Assembly: GCA_049578505.1 (NCBI GenBank)
Contig: JBAUMC010000043.1
Coordinates: 10,471 to 74,470 of the forward strand
Source of the DNA: JAGVPT01 sp049578505
GTDB taxonomy: Bacteria > Bacteroidota > Ignavibacteria > UBA10030 > UBA8401
Direction of reading: 5' to 3'
DNA: 64,000 nucleotides
Part shown: one piece after another, positions 16,923 through 24,510 of the stretch
Layout of the letters: each line of letters starts with the position of its first letter
How positions within the stretch are numbered: position 1 is the stretch's first letter
Program-made: the position numbers and the translations under genes
Notes under the pieces: model-generated
Database searches by the model: none
Seen by the model: only the letters and a program-made list of their open reading frames with translations
What the model was told of the DNA's origin: nothing

Positions 16923-18074
16923 ATGGCAAACGTTGAGTTATCGGGAGAAGAGGTCCGACGATACGGACGGCACTTGATCATGCCGGAGGTCGGAATGGAC
17001 GGACAAAAGAAATTGAAGGGGGCAAGCGTTCTCTTGATCGGTGCCGGCGGCCTTGGCTCGCCGCTGGGGCTATACCTTGCGGCTGCCGGGGTCGGAAGGA
17101 TCGGCATAGTCGATTTCGACGTTGTCGATTATTCTAATTTGCAGCGCCAGGTAATGCATTCGACGAAAGATGTTGGACGCCCGAAGCTCGCATCAGCAAA
17201 AGAACGGCTTGAGGGTATCAACCCGTTTGTGAAGATTGAGACGCATGAAATGCATCTCACCTCCGAGAATGCGCTCAAATTATTTTCAGGGTACGATATT
17301 ATTGTCGATGGCACTGATAATTTCCCAACCCGATACCTTGTCAACGATGCCTGTGTTCTGACCGGCAAACCGAATGTTTACGGAAGTATTTTTCGGTTCG
17401 AGGGGCAGGTATCTGTTTTTGCGATGAAAGACGGCCCCTGTTATCGTTGTTTGTATCCTGAGCCCCCTCCACCGGGTTTGGTTCCGAGTTGCGCAGAGGG
17501 GGGGGTGCTTGGAATTCTGCCGGGAATCATCGGCACGATTCAGGCCAATGAGACGGTAAAACTTATTATCGGAAAGGGAGAGCCGCTGGTCGGGAGATTA
17601 TTGCTTTTCGATGCGTTGAAGACAAAATTCCGTGAACTCAAGCTTCGAAAAAATCCGGACTGTCCGGTATGTGGCGAACATCGCACAATCACATCGCTCA
17701 TCGACTACGAAGCATTTTGCGGTGTACAACCTGGCTGGGATTCTTTCACAAGGGAGGAGCAATACGAAATCACGGTTGGAGAGCTGAAACAGCGGCTCGA
17801 CAAGAAGGACGACCTATTCATTCTAGACGTGCGAGAGCCGCAGGAGTATCAGATTTGCAATCTTAATGGTTATTTGATTCCTTTACGAGACCTGCCAAAA
17901 AGAATTAACGAGCTGGACACAGCTAAAGAAATTATAGTTCATTGCAAAGTCGGAGGTCGAAGCCGCCAAGCCGTCGAATTTATGAAACAGGCCGGTTTCC
18001 GGAAGGTGAAAAACTTGGTCGGCGGGATCGACGAATGGGCAGAGGTGGTTGACCCGTCGATGCCGCGATATTAG
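16923..18074 (+). CDS. moeZ: MoeZ-type adenylyltransferase/sulfurtransferase
   Basis: A 383-residue E1-like enzyme that adenylates the carrier's C-terminal Gly and transfers sulfur to it. Residues 1-270 form the MoeB/ThiF domain: ATP-binding GAGGLGSPLGLYLAAAGVG, the DxDxVDxSNLQRQ segment, and a zinc site from CYRCLYP and CPVCGEH. The C-terminal rhodanese domain (about 280-383) has the DVREPQEY segment and an active-site Cys in HCKVGGRSRQ, which carries the persulfide. The fusion is the MoeZ type that serves CysO in mycobacteria. It starts directly after the cysO stop. Confidence 0.94.
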   Translation: MANVELSGEEVRRYGRHLIMPEVGMDGQKKLKGASVLLIGAGGLGSPLGLYLAAAGVGRIGIVDFDVVDYSNLQRQVMHSTKDVGRPKLASAKERLEGINPFVKIETHEMHLTSENALKLFSGYDIIVDGTDNFPTRYLVNDACVLTGKPNVYGSIFRFEGQVSVFAMKDGPCYRCLYPEPPPPGLVPSCAEGGVLGILPGIIGTIQANETVKLIIGKGEPLVGRLLLFDALKTKFRELKLRKNPDCPVCGEHRTITSLIDYEAFCGVQPGWDSFTREEQYEITVGELKQRLDKKDDLFILDVREPQEYQICNLNGYLIPLRDLPKRINELDTAKEIIVHCKVGGRSRQAVEFMKQAGFRKVKNLVGGIDEWAEVVDPSMPRY

Positions 18075-18078
18075 TATC

Positions 18079-18115
18079 AACGAACGCGTTGCATCGATAA
18101 GTTCGTTTGTCTTTT
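18079..18115 (+). terminator. Putative terminator after moeZ
   Basis: AACGAAC (18079-18085) pairs perfectly with GTTCGTT (18101-18107), with a 15-base loop and a T-rich tail (TGTCTTTT). It lies between the convergent moeZ and tpl genes. Confidence 0.4.
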
Positions 18116-18157
18116 CGGAACATCTCCCCTCAAGAATTCCCAAATAGAGCGGGATGA

Positions 18158-19543
18158 TTACAACCGATCAAACCTTGCTTGGAAAAAGCGCAGGTACTTC
18201 GGTTCGTACACCATTTTCATTCCTTTGATAGTTGCGCGTTGCTCGAACACCGTTTCGACCGATTCCGCCGTTACGTCGCAATGTGCCTGTGTGTAGACAC
18301 GTCGCGGAAACGTAAGGCGCACAAGTTCAAGCTTCGGATAGTAGTGGTCGCCGGTCTCTTTGTTCCGGCCCGCTGAAACAATACCGCGTTCCATCGAGCG
18401 AATGCCGGAATCCATATATAGCTCTGCTGCAAGAGTCTGCGCTGGAAATTCGATCTGAGGAACATGCGGAAGGAATCTTTTTGCGTCGAGAAATATCGCA
18501 TGTCCTCCAATCGGGACAACAATAGGAACCCCGATGCTTTGCAGTTTTTCTCCTACATATTCAATCTGCCCGATTCTCGCTTTGATGTGTGCATCTTGAA
18601 CACCTTCCTCGATCCCGCGCGCCATCGCCTCCATATCGCGCCCTGCCATCCCGCCGTATGTGTGTAGCCCTTCATAGACCACAACCATGTTACGCGCTTC
18701 CTCAAAAACGTCATAATCGTTTAACGCGAGGAAGCCGCCGATGTTGACGAGCAAATCCTTTTTGCCGCTCATGGTTGCACCGTCGGTCAAGGAGCACATT
18801 TCCTTTAAAATATCAGCGATTGATTTCTTCTCATATCCTTTTTCCCGCACTTTAATGAAGTACGCATTCTCCATTGCCCGGGTCGCGTCGAGGATCATTT
18901 TGATATTGTGCTTTGCCGTCAACGTTCGGACGCGGCGTAAATTCTCCATCGATATTGGCTGGCCTCCCGCCATATTCACCGTCGCTGCTACGGTGACATA
19001 AGGAATTTTTTTCTCCCCGACCTTTTTGACTAGGTCCTCGAGCTTTTGAAGGTCGATATCTCCTTTGAACGGGTGCACGCTTTGTGAATCATGAGCTTCA
19101 TTGATAATAACATCGACGAATGTCGCGCCTGCCAATTCCTGATGAAGACGGGTTGTCGTAAAGTACATATTGCCCGGTACGTAGTCGCCTGGCTTGATCA
19201 GCAACTTTGATATAATATGTTCCGCACCGCGTCCTTGATGTGTTGGTACCAGATACTTGTAACCGTAATACTTTTGTACGTTTTCTTCCAGATGGTAATA
19301 ATTCTTGCTGCCGGCATACGCTTCGTCTCCCAGCATCATTCCGGCCCATTGGTAGTCGCTCATCGCATTAGTTCCGCTGTCTGTCAACAAGTCTATGTAA
19401 ACATCCTCCGACCGGAGAAGAAATGTATTGTATCCAGCCTCCCGGATAGCCGTAAGCCGTTCTTCGCGTGTAGTTACTTTCAACGGCTCTACGACTTTTA
19501 TTTTAAACGGCTCTGCCCATGACCGACGTTCTAATTTCGCCAT
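18158..19543 (-). CDS. tpl: Tyrosine phenol-lyase
   Basis: A 461-residue beta-eliminating PLP lyase of the tryptophanase/tyrosine phenol-lyase family. The PLP lysine is Lys262 in TMSGKKD. Residues that distinguish the two enzymes match tyrosine phenol-lyase: Thr129, Arg386 (in GIRSMERG, where tryptophanase has Ile in AVEIG) and Phe453 (in LRFFQARF, where tryptophanase has His). All equal the Citrobacter TPL positions 124, 381 and 448 plus five. It would cleave tyrosine to phenol, pyruvate and ammonia, in the cytosol. The AGGAG Shine-Dalgarno and a strong promoter precede the gene, which is divergent from glcD. Confidence 0.92.
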   Translation of the reverse strand: MAKLERRSWAEPFKIKVVEPLKVTTREERLTAIREAGYNTFLLRSEDVYIDLLTDSGTNAMSDYQWAGMMLGDEAYAGSKNYYHLEENVQKYYGYKYLVPTHQGRGAEHIISKLLIKPGDYVPGNMYFTTTRLHQELAGATFVDVIINEAHDSQSVHPFKGDIDLQKLEDLVKKVGEKKIPYVTVAATVNMAGGQPISMENLRRVRTLTAKHNIKMILDATRAMENAYFIKVREKGYEKKSIADILKEMCSLTDGATMSGKKDLLVNIGGFLALNDYDVFEEARNMVVVYEGLHTYGGMAGRDMEAMARGIEEGVQDAHIKARIGQIEYVGEKLQSIGVPIVVPIGGHAIFLDAKRFLPHVPQIEFPAQTLAAELYMDSGIRSMERGIVSAGRNKETGDHYYPKLELVRLTFPRRVYTQAHCDVTAESVETVFEQRATIKGMKMVYEPKYLRFFQARFDRL

Positions 19544-19564
19544 AGATACTCCTAGTACAGTTCG

Positions 19565-19593
19565 TTGACTTTCGAAATTGAATTTGCTATCAT
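19565..19593 (+). promoter_or_regulatory. Promoter for glcD
   Basis: TTGACT (19565-19570), a 17-base spacer and TATCAT (19588-19593). It lies in the 124-base divergent gap with the tpl promoter just to its right. Confidence 0.55.
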
Positions 19594-19608
19594 AATTTTA
19601 ACTGTTTC

Positions 19609-19637
19609 AATATACTGATTCTCCATCCGATGTTCAA
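19609..19637 (-). promoter_or_regulatory. Promoter for tpl
   Basis: On the minus strand TTGAAC (19637-19632), a 17-base spacer and TATATT (19614-19609). Its start site would lie about 60 bases upstream of the tpl ATG. The two promoters are back to back, so a shared regulator could act on both. Confidence 0.6.
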
Positions 19638-19667
19638 CGCCATCTCCTCGAAGATAAAACAACTTCA

Positions 19668-21125
19668 ATGATCAGTCCGACAGTCCTTCAGAAAATCTCT
19701 CAGATAGCGGGAAAAAATAATTTTCTTGATTCTCAGGAAGATAAGATAGCGTATTCGTATGATGGCACGCCATTGCTGCACTCCTTGCCCGACGCGATTG
19801 TCATTCCTCATACGAAGGAAGAAATTTCCAAAATTCTCGCATTGGCAAACGAGGAACACTTTGCGATTGTCCCTCGAGGCTCCGGTTCGGGACTCAGCGG
19901 CGGTTCAATCCCTGTGGAAAATTCAATCGTAATGCTTATGTCCCATTGGAACAAGATTCTGGAAGTGGATACGGAGAATTTAACCGCTCTGGTAGAGCCA
20001 GGCGTTATCACAGCAGATGTACATTCGGCGGTTGAAAAATTGGGGTTATTCTATCCGCCTGATCCGGGAAGCATGAATATTTGCACGATCGGCGGAAATG
20101 TTGCAGAGAACGCGGGCGGCCTGCGTGGACTGAAGTATGGTGTAACAAAGAACTACGTGATGGGACTTGAAACCGTGCTTCCAACCGGGGAAATTATTTT
20201 TTCCGGCGGTAAAATGGTAAAGGATGTGGCAGGCTATAATTTAAAAGACTTTTTCGTCGGCTCGGAGGGAACGCTCGGAGTTTTCACAAAAATACTTCTA
20301 AAACTCATTCCTAAACCTGAAACTAGCAAGACGATGCTCGCGTACTTTCAGACTCGAAATGATGCTGCGGAAGCGGTCTCTGCAATCATTGCTGCCCATG
20401 TTATTCCGGTTACCGTCGAATTCTTGGATCGAACAACGATTAAATGCGTTGAAGAGTATGCACATCTTGGTCTGCCGACGTCGATTGAATCATTGTTATT
20501 AATTGAAGTGGACGGCCGTGCTGCAATCGTAGAAGAGGACGCTGCAAAGGTAGTGGAACTATGCAAAAAGCACAAATGCACAGAAATCAATACAGCGCAT
20601 AATGAGTCTGATGCCGTTCGATTGAAGACCGCACGCCGCGCTGCATTTTCCGCTCTGGCACGCGTAAAGCCCACGACAATTTTGGAAGATGTTACAGTGC
20701 CTCGCAGTGAAATTGCTCCAATGATTGAGCGAATCATTTCGATAGGAAAACATTACGACGTCATGTTTGGAATATTTGGGCACGCCGGCGATGGCAATCT
20801 TCATCCCACCTGTTTGACGGATGAACGAGACAAAGATGAGATTCAACGGGCAGAATCAGCGTTCGAGGAAATTTTCAACGAGTCGATAAAATTGGGGGGA
20901 ACGATTACAGGCGAGCACGGCACCGGTTTAGCAAAGAAAAAATTTCTTACCGCAGTAGCTGGTATCCCTGCCGTGGAAATGATGAGATCGATAAAATCTT
21001 CTATTGACCCTAATAGCGTTCTAAATCCGGGTAAAATCTTCTCGATTAAGCCTAAATGCGAAGGAAATCTTCCTCGGAGTCAAGAGCAAATCAGAAAGTT
21101 TGAAGAACTGGGCGCATGGACATGA
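19668..21125 (+). CDS. glcD: FAD-linked oxidase, GlcD type
   Basis: A 485-residue FAD enzyme of the glycolate oxidase/D-lactate dehydrogenase family. The N-terminal PCMH FAD-binding domain shows VPRGSGSGLSGGSIP and DPGSMNICTIGGNVAENAGG; the C-terminal domain has FGHAGDGNLHP and GEHGTGLAKKKF. It oxidises a 2-hydroxyacid such as glycolate or D-lactate, feeding electrons to the Fe-S subunit encoded next. There is no glcE, so the enzyme is probably a two-subunit form. The substrate cannot be assigned from sequence alone. Confidence 0.9.
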   Translation: MISPTVLQKISQIAGKNNFLDSQEDKIAYSYDGTPLLHSLPDAIVIPHTKEEISKILALANEEHFAIVPRGSGSGLSGGSIPVENSIVMLMSHWNKILEVDTENLTALVEPGVITADVHSAVEKLGLFYPPDPGSMNICTIGGNVAENAGGLRGLKYGVTKNYVMGLETVLPTGEIIFSGGKMVKDVAGYNLKDFFVGSEGTLGVFTKILLKLIPKPETSKTMLAYFQTRNDAAEAVSAIIAAHVIPVTVEFLDRTTIKCVEEYAHLGLPTSIESLLLIEVDGRAAIVEEDAAKVVELCKKHKCTEINTAHNESDAVRLKTARRAAFSALARVKPTTILEDVTVPRSEIAPMIERIISIGKHYDVMFGIFGHAGDGNLHPTCLTDERDKDEIQRAESAFEEIFNESIKLGGTITGEHGTGLAKKKFLTAVAGIPAVEMMRSIKSSIDPNSVLNPGKIFSIKPKCEGNLPRSQEQIRKFEELGAWT

Positions 21126-21244
21126 AATGTAAGGAAGGAGTTCATCGATTTTGCCGCTGCTTGCAATTTTTGAAAACGGTTGATATCTAGGTGTAAGGAA
21201 GGTTGGAAATGAAATTCGTCTTATTTTTGAAAGCGTAAGTAGTT

Positions 21245-22579
21245 ATGGCGGATCAAACTACAAAGAACGCTTTACCAGAAAAGAATAAATCCGGATTCAT
21301 CGGCATCGATATTCCGAGTTATGATTTTATCACTAATTGCATGCATTGCGGTTTATGCCTGCCTACTTGTCCCACGTACGTATTGACTGGCTCAGAAAAA
21401 TCGTCACCTCGCGGACGTATAAGGCTAATGAAATCCGTCGCTGACGGCGATATGGAAATTACCCCCGGCTTTGTTGACGAAATGAATTTTTGCCTCGACT
21501 GCCAGGCGTGCGAAACGGCGTGTCCGGCCGGAGTTAAATATGGAGCCCTGATTGAAGCTGCCCGAAATCAGATTTACAAACAGGGAAGAGTGACTCGGTT
21601 GGAAAAATGGCTGAAGAGCATATTTCTGGCCGAGATCCTTGCATCAAAAAGAAAGATAAAGTTTCTTGCGATACTGCTTCGATTCTATCAACGGTCTGGT
21701 TTGGAATGGTTTGCAACAAGAGCAAGTCTTCTTGATCGCCTCATGCCAAAAATGGCAAAGCTTCAACGTTTTTCCCCTCGCATCAACAAAAAATCCTTTG
21801 ATGAATTATTTCCTGAAATAATCCGTCCGGTTGGAGCTGTTAAGCATCGCGTGGCTTTTCTTTCAGGCTGCATTATGAATGTTGCTTTTGCCGACGTAAA
21901 CGCCGACACTGTCGAAGTGCTTAGGCGAAACGGATGCGAAATTATTGTGCCGCGAACGCAAGAATGTTGCGGTTCTTTGCAGGCGCACAACGGAGATTTC
22001 GAATCCGCAAGAAAGCTTGCACGCCGCAATATCGATATTTTTATGGAATACGAATTTGAGGCAATCGTCATCAACTCGGCAGGATGCGGTGCATTCATGA
22101 AAGAATATGATCGTTATCTCGCAGAAGACATTCAGTATGCTGAAAAAGCCAAATTTGTTTCCTCTAAAGTGAAAGACCTGACTGAGTTTTTGGTCTCCAT
22201 CAATTTTGAGAAACCTTCACGTCCGCTCAGCGTTCGGGTGGCATACCATGACGCCTGCCATCTTGTTCATGCTCAACACATTTACTCGGAGCCCCGTGAA
22301 ATCTTGAGAGCAGTACCAGGGCTCGATCTTGTTGAACTAACGGAGTCGACATGGTGCTGCGGTAGCGCCGGCATTTACAATATCATGCGTTATGATGATT
22401 CAATGAAATTTCTCGAACGCAAAGTAAGAAACGTTGAAACAACGGGGGCAGAGCTCATCGTTGCATGTAATCCAGGATGTTTGGCGCAGCTCAATCAAGG
22501 GTTGAATATGTATAACGTTAAAGGAGAAGCGATCCATCTTGCGACGCTATTGCAAAGGGCTTACGCGAAGTCAGATTAA
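21245..22579 (+). CDS. glcF: Fe-S subunit of glycolate/lactate oxidase, GlcF type
   Basis: A 444-residue electron-transfer subunit. Two [4Fe-4S] ferredoxin motifs lie near the N-terminus (CMHCGLCLPTCPTY and CLDCQACETACPAG), followed by two cysteine-rich CCG domains (QECCGSLQAHNG and STWCCGSAG). It takes electrons from the GlcD-like flavoprotein encoded 119 bases upstream and passes them to the quinone pool or another carrier. The gap between the two genes contains no other recognisable gene. Confidence 0.92.
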   Translation: MADQTTKNALPEKNKSGFIGIDIPSYDFITNCMHCGLCLPTCPTYVLTGSEKSSPRGRIRLMKSVADGDMEITPGFVDEMNFCLDCQACETACPAGVKYGALIEAARNQIYKQGRVTRLEKWLKSIFLAEILASKRKIKFLAILLRFYQRSGLEWFATRASLLDRLMPKMAKLQRFSPRINKKSFDELFPEIIRPVGAVKHRVAFLSGCIMNVAFADVNADTVEVLRRNGCEIIVPRTQECCGSLQAHNGDFESARKLARRNIDIFMEYEFEAIVINSAGCGAFMKEYDRYLAEDIQYAEKAKFVSSKVKDLTEFLVSINFEKPSRPLSVRVAYHDACHLVHAQHIYSEPREILRAVPGLDLVELTESTWCCGSAGIYNIMRYDDSMKFLERKVRNVETTGAELIVACNPGCLAQLNQGLNMYNVKGEAIHLATLLQRAYAKSD

Positions 22580-22746
22580 GTGTAACGGGAATTCACTGAA
22601 TGGTCTTTATTTTGAAGGCTCGTTTACACTAATGGGAAAGAAAATCCTTCTTTCAGCATTCGGAATTCAAACGGAACTGTCCATCAACATTTTTCATGGT
22701 CACGAAAAAGCCTGATTAAGGCTTCGTTCTTAACAAGGAGAATACA

Positions 22747-23823
22747 ATGGATATTAAAAACACGCGCAGAGATTTTATGAAGACGTTGACCCTTTTTGGT
22801 TTTGGGTCCGCCTTCCTATCCCAAAAGGGTTTTTCGGCAACCGGATTGGGATTTCCGACAACTGGAAAGGGAATAGTGGTTTCAAGCGCAAACGGGCTCC
22901 AGGCGATAGAAAAGGCCAGTCAACTTATTAAAAGCGGTGCCGATGCTCTGGATGCCGTGATTGCGGCAGTCAACATTGTCGAGGATGATCCAAATGACAT
23001 GTCTGTTGGTTTGGGAGGGTTGCCCAACGCAGATGGCGTTGTAGAGCTCGATGCTTCAGTGATGCATGGGCCATCTCACCGTGCGGGAGCAGTTGGTGCG
23101 CTGCAAAATATCAAAAACCCCTCAAAGGTGGCAAAGATGGTGATGGATCGAACAGACCATGTATTTCTGGTAGGAGAAGGCGCGCTTAAATTTGCGAAGA
23201 TGCACGGTTTTAAAGAAGAGAATCTCCTTACTGAACAATCGAGAGAAGAGTGGGTGCGTTGGAAAGAGACCCTCAGCAACGAGGACGATTATTTACCACC
23301 CCATACAATTGAGGATAAAGATATTGGCGAAGGAATCAAGAAAGCTCTTCAAACGTACGGTACTATAAATTGTTTGGGATTGGATTTACAGGGAAATCTT
23401 TCAGGCGTTACTACTACAAGTGGACTGTCCTATAAGATTCCGGGCAGGGTGGGCGATTCACCAATAATTGGTGCCGGACTGTACGTCGACAATGAGATCG
23501 GCGCTGCCGGCTCGACTGGCCGTGGCGAGGCTAACATTGCCAACTGCAGCAGCGTCATGATCGTCGAGTATATGAAACGGGGGGAATCGCCGGAAGAAGC
23601 TTGCTTAATGGCTTGTAAAAGGATTGTGGAGCATACAAAAGAGAAACGCCTCCTCGATGAGAATGGAAGACCAAAATTTGATGTAAAATTTTATGCACTA
23701 AATAGAAAGGGGGAGTATGGGGGAGCCTCGATATGGAGCAAGGGGACGTTTGCAGTCAATGAAGGTCAAATCAGTAAACTTCTACCTTTGGCATATTTAT
23801 ATGAAAGACCAGAGAAGAAGTAA
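22747..23823 (+). CDS. Exported N(4)-(beta-N-acetylglucosaminyl)-L-asparaginase
   Basis: A 358-residue Ntn-hydrolase of the glycosylasparaginase/isoaspartyl peptidase family. The N-terminus has a twin-arginine signal (TRRDFMKTLTLFGFGSAFL), so it is probably exported folded by the Tat system. The autoprocessing site is Gly-Thr in QTYGTINCLGLD, with the new N-terminal Thr as nucleophile, and downstream VDNEIGAAGSTGRGE matches the family's substrate-binding region. Family members cleave the GlcNAc-Asn bond of glycopeptides. The usual motif is HDTI; here it is YGTI. A good AAGGAG precedes the ATG. Confidence 0.88.
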   Translation: MDIKNTRRDFMKTLTLFGFGSAFLSQKGFSATGLGFPTTGKGIVVSSANGLQAIEKASQLIKSGADALDAVIAAVNIVEDDPNDMSVGLGGLPNADGVVELDASVMHGPSHRAGAVGALQNIKNPSKVAKMVMDRTDHVFLVGEGALKFAKMHGFKEENLLTEQSREEWVRWKETLSNEDDYLPPHTIEDKDIGEGIKKALQTYGTINCLGLDLQGNLSGVTTTSGLSYKIPGRVGDSPIIGAGLYVDNEIGAAGSTGRGEANIANCSSVMIVEYMKRGESPEEACLMACKRIVEHTKEKRLLDENGRPKFDVKFYALNRKGEYGGASIWSKGTFAVNEGQISKLLPLAYLYERPEKK

Positions 23824-23835
23824 CCCCGGATTTCG

Positions 23836-23974
23836 GTACTGGCTCAAATTGTCATTCCCCCTTGCCTAATGCATCCTTTTGGGAAAAGCGGAAAACCAAA
23901 TATTCACTTTTTACTGCACCATGGAAGCCCACTTCTATGGACATGACAATTTTTAATCAAATTAAGCTATTACC
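23836..23974 (+). repeat. Dispersed repeat, copy A
   Basis: Left end GTACTGGCTCAAATTGTCATTCC and right end CATGACAATTTTTAATCAAATTAAGC, related to copies at 42001, 46678, 61762 and 62060. The interior shares the segment ending in TTTTTACTGCAC with copy C. No protein is encoded; a short open frame across it is a by-product. Confidence 0.75.
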
Positions 23975-24261
23975 CGGAATTCATAAATTTACAATCTCAT
24001 TATTGAGCGATTGTGAAAATTATTTAATAAAGAGATTGATAATTTTGGTCCTACAAGCTTTGTATTCAAGACGCCACCTGATGCAAGAATTAATATTATT
24101 ATCAAGACCGAATGAACCTATTAACTATCATACTTATAGATATCAATTGAACGAGAACTAATCGGAGTAAATAAAAATTAGATGTAAAATCAACGGGTCA
24201 TGGACAACCTTTTGATTATAAAATATCGAGACAATTCATGTTCCACAATAGTTAAAAATTC
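23975..24261. other. AT-rich intergenic stretch
   Basis: Between repeat A and the tRNA-Leu promoter. No gene, RNA or clear hairpin was seen; it is AT-rich and the short open frames lack start signals and codon bias. Confidence 0.4.
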
Positions 24262-24290
24262 TTGCCTTGGTATGTGAAGTTTGCTATATT
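24262..24290 (+). promoter_or_regulatory. tRNA-Leu promoter
   Basis: TTGCCT (24262-24267), 17-base spacer, TATATT (24285-24290). It is 13 bases ahead of the tRNA's first base. Confidence 0.7.
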
Positions 24291-24303
24291 AACGACACTA
24301 AGC

Positions 24304-24389
24304 GCCAAAGTGGCGGAATTGGTAGACGCGCTGGACTCAAAATCCAGTCTGGCTTACCCCAGGTGAGGGTTCGAGTCCCTCCTTTGGTA
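24304..24389 (+). tRNA. tRNA-Leu (anticodon CAA)
   Basis: An 86-base class II tRNA. The acceptor stem GCCAAAG pairs with CTTTGGT (one G-U pair at the first position), the D-arm is GGCGGAATTGGTAGACGC, the anticodon stem CTGGA/TCCAG encloses CTCAAAA with anticodon CAA, there is a variable arm, and the T-arm is GAGGG-TTCGAGT-CCCTC. CCA is not encoded. It reads the codon UUG. Confidence 0.95.
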
Positions 24390-24397
24390 CGATTTTA

Positions 24398-24425
24398 ATC
24401 AGGGGCTTCCTGATAATTTATTGTT
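24398..24425 (+). terminator. Putative terminator after tRNA-Leu
   Basis: ATCAGG (24398-24403) pairs with CCTGAT (24409-24414) over a five-base loop, followed by an AT-rich tail with a short T run. A short stem, so the call is modest. Confidence 0.4.
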
Positions 24426-24510
24426 TCGCAATCGATATGAGTTAAGAGGACATGGAGGTCACGCATCAAATTTCTACGATGTAGCTTTGTCGTATCTATC
24501 ATAGTTTCCA

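Noticed and set aside
18158..19543. Annotation as tryptophanase (tnaA)
   Set aside because: The residues at the Arg381 and Phe448 positions are those of tyrosine phenol-lyase, not the Ile and His of tryptophanase.
23862..24161. Open frame of 99 codons downstream of the glycosylasparaginase gene
   Set aside because: It runs across repeat A, has no Shine-Dalgarno, and the protein is compositionally odd with no recognised domain.
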